A DNA stretch of 64,000 nucleotides from Schizochytrium sp. CCTCC M209059 (GCA_000818945.1 KN805371.1:1116696-1180695), one strand, 5' to 3'. Positions 18,763 to 28,879 are shown, numbered from the stretch's first letter. Translations and numbers: made by a program. Notes: generated from the sequence alone by a model not told the origin.

Positions 18763-20478
18763 ATGGATGGCCATGGCAAAACACGCGACCCCCCCTGCCG
18801 AGAAGAACGAGGTCGCGGCACGCAACGCCCAAGGCGCAATCAGCTCGATGCCTGTGAGAAGCGTGACGAACTCGTCGCGCCTGAAGACCTCGACGAGACG
18901 AATGTCAACCGGGACGGAAAGGAACCATCACAGAAAGAAGTTGCGAACATGCTGCAGAAATGCGGAACGCAGGGTGCGCAAACCGTCTCGGAGGACGCCG
19001 CGCCCAACGTCAGCGTTCTGTTGCACGAGCCAGACAAACTTCAAGCCATGGTATCGGAAATATGGAGCATGATGAAAGGCAACGAGTGCTTTGTGGATCT
19101 GCTTGAGCGCGAAAACCAAGCGCTCAAGGGACAAATGCATCAATTGAAAGCGAAACATTTGTGCGAAGTGGAGACGCTGAAGAGTGAGATCGCCAAGCAG
19201 CGCAAGTGTCTTGAAGACGAGCTTGAAAAGTCACAATCCAGGTTCGCCGCCGAAATGAAGCGCTTACGTGAGGAGCACGAGGCACAAAGACAATTGCATG
19301 ACACAGAAATGCTTCAAGTGCAAATGGTCGACTCTTCTTTGATGCATGTAAACGAGCACGCTATGAAGCAAAACGGAAAAGAAGCAGTCTATTCGGAGAG
19401 TTTTTGCAAGGACGCTCAAAGTGCGCGCAACGAACAAAATTTGCATGCTAATCAGCCCGAGCAAGCTCTGCAGAGCGCCGATTCGAATCTGTCTACAAAG
19501 GAGAATCGCGAGAGTAATGTCGCATTTTCGAACGCATCTGTCCGCAAAGCGGCTAATGATGCAGAGGACAACGATGCAGAGGATGATTTTAGTTCTGCTG
19601 CTTCCGCTGATTTTCTTTTCGAGGGCAGCCAACGTTCGGCCAACTCTGTGGGCCCCACGCAAGACGAGGTCATTGGTACCCCGCAAAGCCGCCGCTCTAC
19701 AAAGTGTTCAAGCGGACCTCCAACCCAGGATGAGGTCTTCTTTTCTCCGCATAGAGCAAAGCGATCAGACATGTCGAGCCCGGAAGACGTTCACTTCGCC
19801 AACTCTCCTGCGAGTCGCAGCGCGCCGCATCTTTCAAACAGCGCCGATACATCACCACAGTCTCGAACGAATTTTGCTCGCGGATCAAGGTGCACGTCTC
19901 CTTGTGCACCACGGACACCTCGAAAGGAAAAGCGAGAGCGCAAAGTGTCTCCAAGTTCGAGAAACTCAGCGCGGACCCCAAAATGGAGTGACAAGCCTTC
20001 GAGCAAGGTATTTTCCGCATCAAAGCCAGCACACAGACACAAACCGAATGGGCGCTTTTTCTCTGGACGTTCGCCTTCACAGAAGCGCAGACGTCTGCGG
20101 GAGCGTGATCAAGAGGAAGAGGAAGAAAGTTTGCAAACATCTTTGCAAAATAACAAGGAATCGCCACTCGTGAGCAAGAATGGCGCGCAAGAGACAGCAG
20201 CAGGAGGAGCGCTTGCTCCGGGTCACAAGTTTCGCTTCGTTGAGGTGGTTCGGAACAAGGCAGACCGCGCGGCTTTGCCGGGTCACAGTTGCCACAAGTG
20301 CGAACGATTTTATGCGGCGCTTCGTGTCACGGATCCCCATGCACTACAAGAGCTGCGGAACGAGTGCTCGCGGCATCGTCACCGCTATGTGGCCCCAGGC
20401 ACGCCGCCGACATTCTGGGACATTCCTTCGTTGAACTCATTTGCAGATACACAAACACAAGACAGTGGAACGGGCTGA
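18763..20478 (+). CDS. CtIP/Sae2-like DNA-end resection factor (5' end uncertain)
   Basis: 571 aa from ATG 18763; coding potential probably extends upstream to about 18576. Residues about 85-190 form a coiled coil (LERENQALKGQMHQLKAKH, then KSEIAKQRKCLEDELEKS), fitting the N-terminal oligomerisation helix of the family. The middle is disordered and carries many SP/TP/SQ sites (for example TQDEV repeated twice, NSPASRS, TPRKEKRER), consistent with CDK and ATM/ATR control. The C-terminus has the CtIP/Sae2 signature: FRFVEVVRNKADRAALPG, the Cys pair in CHKC, then CSRHRHRY and PPTFWDIPSL. The family stimulates the MRE11 nuclease to start homologous recombination and is nuclear. No SAM-like extra domain seen. 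The start is the weakest part. Confidence 0.82.
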   Translation: MDGHGKTRDPPCREERGRGTQRPRRNQLDACEKRDELVAPEDLDETNVNRDGKEPSQKEVANMLQKCGTQGAQTVSEDAAPNVSVLLHEPDKLQAMVSEIWSMMKGNECFVDLLERENQALKGQMHQLKAKHLCEVETLKSEIAKQRKCLEDELEKSQSRFAAEMKRLREEHEAQRQLHDTEMLQVQMVDSSLMHVNEHAMKQNGKEAVYSESFCKDAQSARNEQNLHANQPEQALQSADSNLSTKENRESNVAFSNASVRKAANDAEDNDAEDDFSSAASADFLFEGSQRSANSVGPTQDEVIGTPQSRRSTKCSSGPPTQDEVFFSPHRAKRSDMSSPEDVHFANSPASRSAPHLSNSADTSPQSRTNFARGSRCTSPCAPRTPRKEKRERKVSPSSRNSARTPKWSDKPSSKVFSASKPAHRHKPNGRFFSGRSPSQKRRRLRERDQEEEEESLQTSLQNNKESPLVSKNGAQETAAGGALAPGHKFRFVEVVRNKADRAALPGHSCHKCERFYAALRVTDPHALQELRNECSRHRHRYVAPGTPPTFWDIPSLNSFADTQTQDSGTG

Positions 20479-20765
20479 TAATAGGATGACTCGCACACGT
20501 AAAGACTATTCTTTTATTTTCGGTTTTCTGGATGAAGACTTCGCTTTGCTTTACATCGCTTTGCTTTGCCTGCCAAACGAGCACTCACAAGTGAAAAGGA
20601 CAAGTTTCTCCTATTGCCTTTTATTTTCTCGAACCGACCGACAAGAGAGGTCTTTAGTCTGGCTGATAGTATTGCCATGTCTGAAACATGAACGAAAGAA
20701 TGAAAGAAATGATGAATAGAGTACACAATGAGACTGCTCTGGGTGGATAATATTCACAGGTCGTG

Positions 20766-22028
20766 CTACAATGTGAGCATGTGCACTCCTGTGTCATCAT
20801 TGTAGACGAGCGAGCGCAACGTGAAACCCGTAGCTTCCTTGCTGATTTCGGGCTCCAAGAAGTAGGGCCCCGACAGGCGAAATCGAGCCACCTGAGCAGG
20901 CAAACGCATAGTCTGAAGAGGCTGGGCCCCCGACCACAACGTCAGTGCGCCAGCCCGGCTCATCGAGATGACAAGCGGAACCCCATTCGAGCTCTCTGCG
21001 ACGAAGGGACGATACAAAAGACGCGTCGCAATTAGATCTCCGTCTCCAGACTGTGCACGAAAGAGCTCTTGGCCCGTGGCAACGCTCCACGCCACAATGG
21101 TTCGCAAGTTGAGAACAGCGAGGAGGATGTCACCACAAACCTGAACGCTCTCGGGCAGAATAACGTCGAGGGGCCGAGGCTTGACGACGATCGCACGTAC
21201 AACAGACCTTGTGTCGTCGCTCCAGTCCCGCACCTCGATGGTGAACTCGCCGTATTTGTCCGTCTTCAAGAACACCGCGTATTTGCCATCAAAGCTGCAC
21301 GGCAGACAGTTCAGAGACACTGTGACGTCGATATCATTTTGCTCGACCTGGAGCATTTCATCTTCTGCTGCCCCGGCCTGAGCGGGATCAAGGACTTCCG
21401 TCAACCGATTCTTGTGACGATTGCTGGTTTGCTGCTCATCATGCACGGTCATGCTCGACCCATCATGTCCGAGTCGCTGGGCGCGAGGGAAGCGAAGCTC
21501 ATAGATGCTAACAGAACGCCGAAGGGCGAGCAGGAAATGGCGTTCGTGGTGCAAGATGTAGGCGTTCACGCAAGCTCCAAAGGTATGCATTCGGCCATAT
21601 GCGTACATCTCGTGGTGCAGACCTTGCTCGGGCTGGTCTGGGTCTTGTGGGCGGAGTTTACGGAGATTGAAGACCTGCACGCATGCGTCCCCGATGGCTA
21701 GGAAAAGAAGGCCGTCTTGCACATCAATGTACGCTGATCGCACGGCCTCATTGGCGCGAGGTCGGAGCACGAGTGAACGAAACTCTTCCGTCTCGGCAGC
21801 CTGCGCGACGGACGCTTCCAGGTCAGCGCCATGGTTGCGTTGCGCAGTGCTTGTTGCCGGCCTGTAGGAGGGGAAAAGAAGTCGCGATGCGCCGTCTGCG
21901 CTGCCTACAACGAGCAGTCCTGTGTCAGGCTCCTTGTACAAGCACGAGACAGGGTGTCCCGCGCCGAGCGCAAGGAGCGTCGTCACGCGCGTTTCGTCCG
22001 CGCCCAGAGACAGCGCCTGATTACCCAT
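20766..22028 (-). CDS. Beta-propeller (WD40-like) protein, function unknown
   Basis: 420 aa from ATG 22028 (MGNQALSLGADETRVTTLLA). The open frame continues 356 codons upstream, but that stretch is Arg/Ala/Cys-rich simple sequence of the promoter and lacks homology signals. The body reads as successive four-strand blades: HPVSCLYKEPDTGLLVVGSA, AVRSAYIDVQDGLLFLAIGD, YILHHERHFLLALRRSVSIY, SFDGKYAVFLKTDKYGEFTI, GDILLAVLNLRTIVAWSVAT, VPLVISMSRAGALTLWSG. No catalytic motif, signal peptide or TM segment. A scaffold role is likely by fold. I do not recognise the family. It is divergent from the other propeller gene at 23058, but I see no close sequence match between the two. Confidence 0.72.
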   Translation of the reverse strand: MGNQALSLGADETRVTTLLALGAGHPVSCLYKEPDTGLLVVGSADGASRLLFPSYRPATSTAQRNHGADLEASVAQAAETEEFRSLVLRPRANEAVRSAYIDVQDGLLFLAIGDACVQVFNLRKLRPQDPDQPEQGLHHEMYAYGRMHTFGACVNAYILHHERHFLLALRRSVSIYELRFPRAQRLGHDGSSMTVHDEQQTSNRHKNRLTEVLDPAQAGAAEDEMLQVEQNDIDVTVSLNCLPCSFDGKYAVFLKTDKYGEFTIEVRDWSDDTRSVVRAIVVKPRPLDVILPESVQVCGDILLAVLNLRTIVAWSVATGQELFRAQSGDGDLIATRLLYRPFVAESSNGVPLVISMSRAGALTLWSGAQPLQTMRLPAQVARFRLSGPYFLEPEISKEATGFTLRSLVYNDDTGVHMLTL

Positions 22029-22321
22029 GTTCCCAGCTCTCTCTTTGCGTGGCCTCGCACGCACGCGGAGCCCTCGTGCGCCCGTCAAGACGTCCTCGAG
22101 CGAGCTGAGCGTGCACGCGCGCGAGCGGCACGGGGCCTTGCTGTCGATGTCTCGTGTTCGCTCCCCTGCCGTCGGCAGTCGCGGCTCAGCTGGCAGGCAG
22201 GCAGGCTGGCTGGCTGGCTGATTGACTGACGCTCGTCCGTCGCCGCCTTCTCGGCCCCTCGCCTCAACGCACGCACGCACGCACGCACGCACGCACGAGC
22301 GCACGAGCGCGGCGCGAGATT

Positions 22322-22359
<38 letters not shown>

Positions 22360-23057
22360 CGCTCTCCCTGCTCACACGAAGAAGCAAGCAGCGCGGGTCC
22401 AGGCGGGCGGATCGGGTGCCCCCCCCAAGGCCCCCGAAAAGCGCGGCATTCCGGGGCCCCAGGCAGCGATCCCGTAATCCCGGGGTGACCCCGAGGGAAA
22501 AATCGGCGCCGAGGACCCAGAGTACGAACGCGGCGCGACCGCGGGGCCCGCGCAGCGCGCGCACGCACGCAGCGCGCACGCACGCACGCCCGCCCGCACG
22601 CAGCGCTTCCGCCCGACTCGCGCCGCGGCGGCGCGCAGGCCGCGCCCTCCCGCCGCGCGGCCCCGGCGTCGCGCGGCCTCGAGCGCGGCGGCATCTGCTG
22701 CTCGAGCGCGTGCACTCGGCGCCGCTGCTGCTGCTGCTGCCGGGGCTCCTCGACCTCGAGACCGCCGCCTCGAGCGAGCGCGCGAGCGCGTACAAGGCGT
22801 GCGAGCGCGGGAAGGCCGCCCTGGGCTGCGCGGAGGAGGAGGGTCAGGAGGGAGGGAGGGAAAAACCCGGCCCTGAGCTGGAGTCGAGGCGAAAGTAACG
22901 CCTGCGAGCACGCTGCGTCCTCGCCCGCGACGCACTGCAGAACCAGGAGGAGAGCAGAGCAGAAACCCCGGAGGCGTGCGGGGAGAGCAGGGCGGTGGGC
23001 GAGCAGGCGAGAGGGAGGGAGCGTGGGTAAGCGAAGATCGTCGTCGGGGAAGGCAAG
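22029..23057. promoter_or_regulatory. Divergent promoter packed with tetranucleotide repeats
   Basis: About 1 kb between two divergent propeller genes. It carries GGCA/CTGG runs (about 22193-22220), an (ACGC)n array (about 22266-22297), a (GCTT)n array (about 22322-22359), CGCACGCACG blocks near 22560 and a short CTG run near 22730. Very GC-rich. The frames open across it give Arg/Ala/Cys- or Lys/Gln/Ala/Ser-repeat peptides and are rejected as genes. Confidence 0.6.
22266..22359. repeat. (ACGC)n and (GCTT)n tetranucleotide arrays
   Basis: About eight ACGC units (22266-22297), a 24-bp spacer, then about nine GCTT units (22322-22359). The second unit is the same motif that forms the giant array at 46.6 kb. 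Confidence 0.92.
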
Positions 23058-24683
23058 ATGAGCAGCGGCCGACGGGCCCAAGAGTCCGGGACGCAATTGC
23101 GTCTCTCGGATGCAGGGTTCGTGGCGGTGCCGAAGCGCAAACGCGGGGCTGGTATGGGAAGAAAACCTGCGTCCCCTTGTTCATCGTCGTCGGCTTCAAC
23201 GTCGTCGTCGTCGTCGTCAACATCGTACGCCTCGAGCTGTAAGACGATCGACCCCTGCGACACCACCCAGGTGTCTGCAGCGAAGCGTCGGGCCAGTAGC
23301 CCAAGCAGCAAGAGTTCGCGCTCAGCCCTTCAGCCTGCAGGACTCTTTACGAGTGCACCTCAGCATAAGCATCCCAATGGCCCGCGTCGCGGAACACGTG
23401 TCCGCGCGCAACGGAACCTTGCCACCAAGCTGCAGCTGCGCGAACTGAGCGCAGCGGGGTGCACTGCTTTCAAGGCGCGTACTTCCGAGCAGCGCTTTAA
23501 AGGCATTCGCCCATGCGGTATTCTCGATGCGCATGACCCAGGCACGGATGATGTCAAGCTTTGCTTCTTGCGCAGACGGTCCAAAGTGGTGGAGATCGTC
23601 GCCGCGCAAGACCTCGTCTTTGGACTGACACAGACAGGCATTTGCACGGCGTTTTCCCGCACGACGCGCAAGCGCGTGTGCTTCCTGAACACAGCCCCAG
23701 ATGAGGTCGTGCGCAGCCTCTTTTACAACAAATCAAACGACTCCCTCATCACCGTCTCTGTTTTTCGCACCGATAACTATAGCTCCCTCAAGTGCCGCTC
23801 AACGCGAATTGAGTACATCCGGCAGCAACAGCCGGAAAAGGGGTTCCCCCTCTTTGATACAGAATCCCTGCGATGGCCCGGATTTGTCGAGTTCGACGAC
23901 GTTAACGGCAAAGTGCTCACGTGCTCGGCCAAGGAAAAGGTCTACAAGATCTGGGATCTGGTCAACTACTCGTTACTGTATTCAATTGAGGACAAGGGCA
24001 TCCAGGAGATCAAAATCTCACCTGGGATCATGTTGCTAATCTACGCGCGCTCCGCATGCGGGTCGCACGTTCCGCTGCGCATTCTCTCCATCGACTCGGG
24101 GGAGACGCTCACATCCTTTGAGCACGCGCTGCATCCCGAGCGCAAGATTGACTTCATTGAACAGTTCAACGAAAAACTTCTCGTCAAGCAGGAGGATGGG
24201 AACCTCGAGATCATCGACGTTCGAACCTCTGAGCGTTGCGAGGTTCCTAGTACAGATTTCCTCACACCCACAGCCTTTATTTTTCTCTACGAGTCGATGA
24301 GCTTTCTCACCTTCAAGGAACGCTCCGTTGCGGTCTGGGATTTTCGTGGCGAGCTCGTCTCGCGATTCGACGACCACGTCCTCTGGCACCCGGACTGCAA
24401 CACGAACAACATTTACATTTCCTCGGGCCAGGAGCTCATCATTTCATACTGCAAGAATGGCGATGCGACCACGGGGTCCATCAACGTGTCTGACATTCTC
24501 TCGGGCAAGAGCGTGGCCAAGATCGCGCCACCAAAGGCGGGCGGCGCTACAGATGCCCGTCTGCTCGGCGAATTTAACAAGGGGCTTGAAAACGTCACTG
24601 CGCTTTTTTACAACGAGGACCTCAATGAGATTTACACAGGTAATCGCGCCGGTCACATTGTCATTTGGTCGAACCACCGCTAG
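23058..24683 (+). CDS. Conserved WD40-like beta-propeller protein
   Basis: 541 aa from ATG 23058. The first 150 residues are Ser/Arg-rich and disordered (Ser run near residue 40). From about 180 the sequence is strongly ordered, with propeller strands such as VVEIVAAQDLVFGLTQTGIC, VRSLFYNKSNDSLITVSVF, FVEFDDVNGKVLTCSAKEKV, YKIWDLVNYSLLYSIEDKG, VPLRILSIDSGETLTSFEHA, SVAVWDFRGELVSRFDDHV and ending with EIYTGNRAGHIVIWSNHR. From memory, this block (SLFYNKSNDSLITVSV, WPGFVEFDDVNGKVLT, WHPDCNTNNIYI) closely resembles a highly conserved but functionally uncharacterised WD40-like protein of plants and algae. The level of conservation suggests a core role. No enzyme motif. Confidence 0.85.
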   Translation: MSSGRRAQESGTQLRLSDAGFVAVPKRKRGAGMGRKPASPCSSSSASTSSSSSSTSYASSCKTIDPCDTTQVSAAKRRASSPSSKSSRSALQPAGLFTSAPQHKHPNGPRRGTRVRAQRNLATKLQLRELSAAGCTAFKARTSEQRFKGIRPCGILDAHDPGTDDVKLCFLRRRSKVVEIVAAQDLVFGLTQTGICTAFSRTTRKRVCFLNTAPDEVVRSLFYNKSNDSLITVSVFRTDNYSSLKCRSTRIEYIRQQQPEKGFPLFDTESLRWPGFVEFDDVNGKVLTCSAKEKVYKIWDLVNYSLLYSIEDKGIQEIKISPGIMLLIYARSACGSHVPLRILSIDSGETLTSFEHALHPERKIDFIEQFNEKLLVKQEDGNLEIIDVRTSERCEVPSTDFLTPTAFIFLYESMSFLTFKERSVAVWDFRGELVSRFDDHVLWHPDCNTNNIYISSGQELIISYCKNGDATTGSINVSDILSGKSVAKIAPPKAGGATDARLLGEFNKGLENVTALFYNEDLNEIYTGNRAGHIVIWSNHR

Positions 24684-24815
24684 GTCGCTCGAGTTGACGT
24701 CATCGTGCTGCGACAGAACAAAAGAAAAAGAAGAAGTGCAAGAGGAGGCGGATCACTAGGACGAGGTTTCCAAACCCTAGAGCCCACGCCTCCTTCTCTC
24801 ACTCGCTTTAATGAA

Positions 24816-25307
24816 CTAATGCTGCACCATCGCTTTAGATCCGCCGCCTTGCGCAAGTGACTTGGCGTGCTCTAGGTGTTTGCGAAGCTGCTCCACAGAG
24901 CAGCTTGCAAGACCAAACGGCACATCCTCGCCCGCTTGTTTGTAAAAGTGTTCGATGCGTCCAAGCAGATCATCCTTGATTTGTCGCTGTCGCATCGCTT
25001 CTGCCTTCTCACTCGAGATGCCCGGCATGGTCCCCGCCTGCTGCGCACGTCGTTCTGCGGCAGCTCCGGGTCCTTGTGCCGTAGATCCCGTCTGCTCAGC
25101 CTGTCGCGAGGGTTCTCGCGGGGGCTGCGGGGCCCGAGTACTACTAGAGGTCGGCGTGCTCCGCGCCTTGGAATTCTTCACGCCAGCACGGGAGTCCCAT
25201 TGTGCCTTGCGCGCTTCGGCGGCTCGGTGTTGCGCAGCGCGACGCTCATCAGCGTCTGCGGGTGCCTCGCCGCTGCCCAGACGGAATCCTTGGCCCTGGA
25301 ACGCCCC
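24816..25307 (-). CDS. Small protein with a p97/VCP-binding SHP-box motif (3' exon)
   Basis: The minus-strand frame ending at 24816 is open to a stop at 25353-25355 but holds no ATG in its upper part. A CAG acceptor just before 25307 suggests this is the last exon of a spliced gene; the first exon was not found. The encoded 163 aa begin GAFQGQGFRLGSGEAPAD. F-Q-G-Q-G-F-R-L-G fits the SHP box F-x-G-x-G-x-x-L used by Derlins, p47 and UFD1 to bind the p97/Cdc48 N-domain. A charged Ala/Arg/Glu helix, a Pro/Ser/Gln-rich linker and a C-terminal helical segment (IKDDLLGRIEHFYKQAGEDV, then SVEQLRKHLEHAKS) follow. A Cdc48 cofactor role is inferred from the motif alone. If the exon call is wrong, the shorter in-frame GTG reading at 25181 would lose the motif. 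Confidence 0.5.
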   Translation of the reverse strand, partial: GAFQGQGFRLGSGEAPADADERRAAQHRAAEARKAQWDSRAGVKNSKARSTPTSSSTRAPQPPREPSRQAEQTGSTAQGPGAAAERRAQQAGTMPGISSEKAEAMRQRQIKDDLLGRIEHFYKQAGEDVPFGLASCSVEQLRKHLEHAKSLAQGGGSKAMVQH

Positions 25308-25615
25308 CTGATGTCGTATCGTAGTATAGTTTGTGCACGTCGTGACTGCGTGTCAGTTTCGATCAAAATCCTAAGCTTTTATCGCCTTTGCTCTGCTGTC
25401 ACGACGCCGCGTGCAATCAGCGCTAAAACCCTAGTGCAGACTCTCTACGCAAGTGGTCGTTGCTGCTCACCACATCGTGCGCGTCGGAAAGCGTGTGTGC
25501 GTGCGAGGACCGTCATCCTTTTTCGTTCATCTCGCCACTTCGTGTCCGCCAGCCACGCTACCCGCGCAAGACACTCTCTCTCTCTCGCTCTCTCTCTCCC
25601 GAGCCCCTGCACATA

Positions 25616-25659
<44 letters not shown>

Positions 25660-26173
25660 CCTCCTTGCCGATGCTGCGTCGGGTCTACCGACGACCCGCG
25701 CAGGACTGCGCAGCAGCTGCCCATTGTTTGCGCCGAGATCGGATTTTGCTTGCCTCTTTGGATTTTTTTGCTAATGTTGACGCGAGATTCTGTCGATCAA
25801 ATCTATAAAAAGAAAAACAACCAGCCAACGCGAAGACGAGAGAGCTCAGCAGCAGCGCACAGCCGAGACTCCCCTCCCCGTCAAAGGTCGACTGCTAGAC
25901 TGACAGTGAGTCTTTATTGGCTTCCTGCCTCGATGTTTGTTACGCCAAGGACCCTATTGAATAGAGGAGTTCAAGTGGCTCGTTTTTCCACCAAGTAGCC
26001 GTTGACTGGGAATGAGCCGTTCAGGTCATCGGCGATGCGGAGGCGTATCCGGCCGAGGCACAACTTCCGAAAGGTAGCCTGGGTCGTTATGGAGGTCCCT
26101 AGTTTATTGCAAAGCATTTGCCTTAAACCCAAAAACGAAGAAGGAAACTCCTGCGCGTGACATGAGCACACAG
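25308..26173. other. Intergenic region with CT and CTG microsatellites
   Basis: Between the SHP-box exon (-) and the first EGF-multiTM gene (+). It contains a CT-rich run (about 25577-25605), a (CTG)14 array (25617-25658) and a TATA-like TCTATAAAAAG at about 25799. An ATG at 25933 begins a 21-codon frame (MFVTPRTLLNRGVQVARFST) that looks like a presequence but stops at once. First exons for one or both flanking genes probably lie here; I could not assign them. Confidence 0.45.
25617..25658. repeat. (CTG)14 trinucleotide repeat
   Basis: Fourteen perfect CTG units immediately after a CT-rich microsatellite. On the minus strand it can read as poly-Gln, but no gene frame around it is supported. 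Confidence 0.95.
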
Positions 26174-26175
26174 CC

Positions 26176-27312
26176 ATGTGCGAAGCGCATTGGCCCTTCG
26201 ACGCCTGCTCGTTCGGAGGCCGGTGCAACGAGACGCTAGGAGTATGCGTCTGCAACGAGGGGTATCGGCGTAGCTCGCGCTTGTTTGACCTTGATAAATT
26301 CGACTGCGTGACACCTGACATACTTTTCGACATTCAAGTCCACCTCGGCATGCTTGTATCTGCTGCAAGTATTGTCGTGCTTTGCTGGACAATCAGATCA
26401 AAAAATTATTTCATCCGTCTCAATGAAGCGCAATCTCCAATTCAAGCGCGCAAGTACCAACGATGCGCTGCTGGTGCTCTGCTATCGGATGTTTCCTTCC
26501 TTCTTTTCTTTGCACGACTGAGGAGCCCTGTGCCAACCGGAAAAATATCATACATGGCAGATATATACTTGACGGTGCTTTTTCAGGTCGCGGCTCTATC
26601 CTTCTGGCTCTATCTGCTAGACTTCTATCTGATCAGTGCAAGGAACGTGATTCGTCTTGGCTTGGTCATTAACGCAGGAGACACGAATCGAAAGCTGAAA
26701 TGGGCCGGGACGCATGGTTGGTACATTATGGTATTTCTGACGCTTGTGCTCGGATTGGGAACGCCGATCATTTACAAATTCATTGGCCCAATCCCAGGTA
26801 TACAGTTCAACTTGATTGTTGTGGCAGCAATCACCTTGAACGGGAGCTACATCGGTATTTCCACATCACGCTGCCTTATCAATTGCCTTGACATAGACTC
26901 AAAGTCAAACATCGGAGGCTCGCGTTCTTCAATTGAGAATGAAAAACTCAGAAGAGTCACTAGCCTGCGAGAAAGTCACGTCCGCTTTATAAAGGTTTGG
27001 AAGCATGCGAAATTTGGTGCAACCTTTTTCGCACTACTATTTCTAGTTTGGCCATGGATGCAAAGCTTCGCTACTGCACACGTCTTACAGGTTTGCGTCA
27101 ATGGCGCAAGTTTTAACACCATTGCACAACGCCTCTTTCCGAAAGTCGCGCTCAAATCATCCCGCAAAAGTAAAGTGTCTACTTTTAATGGGCCACAAAT
27201 TGCATCGCGTTCCGTATTAGCAAGTAAACGAGTCGGTCGAGGGGCCCTTTCTTCTGTTGTCTCCAATCAAGGACTGACTGCAAGCTCTGCCTCTCGCGTG
27301 TCTGATGAATAA
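26176..27312 (+). CDS. EGF-like multi-TM receptor-like protein, paralogue 1
   Basis: 378 aa from ATG 26176, though a stop lies five codons upstream and a CACAG acceptor ends at 26173, so a 5' exon with a signal peptide is likely missing. The extracellular head has six Cys in EGF spacing (C-x8-C-x5-C-x6-C-x-C-x2-GY-x13-C; ACSFGG, GVCVCNEGY). Six clear hydrophobic segments follow (about 50-72, 95-113, 127-153, 180-202, 211-232, 284-310), with a weaker seventh near 315-330, and a Ser/Lys-rich tail of about 45 residues. This is the layout of a seven-TM receptor with an EGF-like ectodomain. I see no match to a known GPCR class. Base composition is clearly less GC-rich than the flanking housekeeping genes. 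It is the first of three tandem paralogues. Confidence 0.78.
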   Translation: MCEAHWPFDACSFGGRCNETLGVCVCNEGYRRSSRLFDLDKFDCVTPDILFDIQVHLGMLVSAASIVVLCWTIRSKNYFIRLNEAQSPIQARKYQRCAAGALLSDVSFLLFFARLRSPVPTGKISYMADIYLTVLFQVAALSFWLYLLDFYLISARNVIRLGLVINAGDTNRKLKWAGTHGWYIMVFLTLVLGLGTPIIYKFIGPIPGIQFNLIVVAAITLNGSYIGISTSRCLINCLDIDSKSNIGGSRSSIENEKLRRVTSLRESHVRFIKVWKHAKFGATFFALLFLVWPWMQSFATAHVLQVCVNGASFNTIAQRLFPKVALKSSRKSKVSTFNGPQIASRSVLASKRVGRGALSSVVSNQGLTASSASRVSDE

Positions 27313-27542
27313 AGAAAAGTAAGAGTGCCATGCATGATGGACAAAGAGCACGCATGTTTCATTTTAGAAAATAAAGAAAAAGAAAAAGAAAAATTAAAAG
27401 AGAGTGCAAAACATGCAGAGTCGTTGATCCTTGAATTAATAGTCACTGTGCAGTACAATGCAGTGCCATGCCTCACGTAGCGTCAACGTGTAGCGTAGCT
27501 AAGCAAAGTTGCTAAACAACGTGTGCATACACTGTGTTGCAG

Positions 27543-28760
27543 TTCATTGCGAAGCCAGAGAGCATCGGGCCTTGTTGCTCACTGCTCTGGACCTCATTTG
27601 CGAAAGGGATGAAAGAGACGCCATTTGCGAAGCACATTGGCCCTTCGACGCCTGCTCGTTCGGAGGTCAGTGCAACGAGGCGCTAGGAGTATGCGTCTGC
27701 AACGAGGGGTATCGGCGCAGCTCGCGCTTGTTCGACCTTGATGAATTTGATTGCGTGGTTCCAGACAAGCTGTTCGATGTTGCTTTGAATCTCGGGTTGG
27801 TCACGTCCGCACTAAGTATCGTGTCAATATGCTGGAAAATCAAGTCGAAGAGTTATTCTGCTCGTCTCAAGGATACGCGGAACCCTGCGCTAGCTCGCAG
27901 GTACCGGCAGTGCGCTGCCGGTACCTTGGGGTCCAGCATAGTCTATCTTCTTTTCTTTGCACGCTTGAGAAGCGCTGTGCCACATGACGAGAGGTCGTTC
28001 ATGACGGACATCTACTTGACAATGCTTTATCAGGCGACGGGGGTTGTTTTTGCGCTTTATCTGCTTGATTTTTACCTGATTCATGCAGCCAACGTAGTCC
28101 GGCTAAGCGCGCTTGCTTCAGAAGACATTGAACAAAGTTTCATGTGGGCAAGAACTCGCGGATGGCACATAATGGTCATGCTGACGCTCGTGCTTGGTAT
28201 TGGGACACCAATCGCGCACAAACTTGGAGGCACCATCGTAGGAGTGCAATTCAACATGGCGATCTTTGCAGTGATCACCGTGGACGCCAGCTACATTGGA
28301 ATAACGATTGCACGCTGTCTGGTTAAGTCGCTGGACGCAGAGCTGGGTGCGCGCGTCGGAGATGTCTATTCTTCCTTTGAGCATCAGCGAGTAAAACTCA
28401 CAAAGCTCCGAAGAAACAATGTCCGTTTCATTGGCGCCTGCCAGCAAGCTGCATTCAGCGCTCTTGTGTTTACATTATTACTTTTTGCATGGCCATGGAC
28501 ACAGACCTGGAGTACTGTACATGCATTGTATGCTTGCAACGGTGGCGTGTACTTTAATATCTATGTGCAACATCTTCTTCCAAGAGTACTGCTCAAGCCT
28601 TCGCGCAAGACCAAGTTTCTGGATACAGCATACGAGCATTACCATTCCCTGTATGGTCGAGCGAAGGACCCGATCAGAAGAGAGCAGCTGCTTGTGTCGT
28701 TTCAGATCAGGGATCAAACGCAAGCTCCAGCGACCAGGTTGCGAATGAAGCCAAAGAGTA

Positions 28761-28835
<75 letters not shown>

Positions 28836-28879
28836 CCTTGTTAGCCAACAAGATATTCTTAAGTCTTTGGTCTTTGTAG
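27543..28879 (+). CDS. EGF-like multi-TM receptor-like protein, paralogue 2 (5' exon missing)
   Basis: The open frame begins without any ATG: the position matching the first Met of paralogue 1 is Ile (GCCATTTGCGAAG). A good acceptor (CACTGTGTTGCAG) ends at 27542, in the same phase as the candidate acceptor of paralogue 1, so this is read as a downstream exon of about 445 aa. The EGF-like Cys set is intact and nearly identical to paralogue 1 (WPFDACSFGGQCNEALGVCV). The TM segments correspond one to one, including DFYLI, HIMVMLTLVLGIGTP and LLFAWPWTQ. The cytoplasmic tail runs into an (AGAC)n array that reads as RQTD repeats and ends 14 codons later. Because the repeat unit is 4 bp, each change in unit number would alter the reading frame of the tail. 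Function unknown. Confidence 0.72.
28763..28835. repeat. (AGAC)n tetranucleotide array inside a coding frame
   Basis: About eighteen AGAC units lying within the 3' part of paralogue 2 and read as an RQTD/DRQT repeat before a nearby stop codon. Confidence 0.95.
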
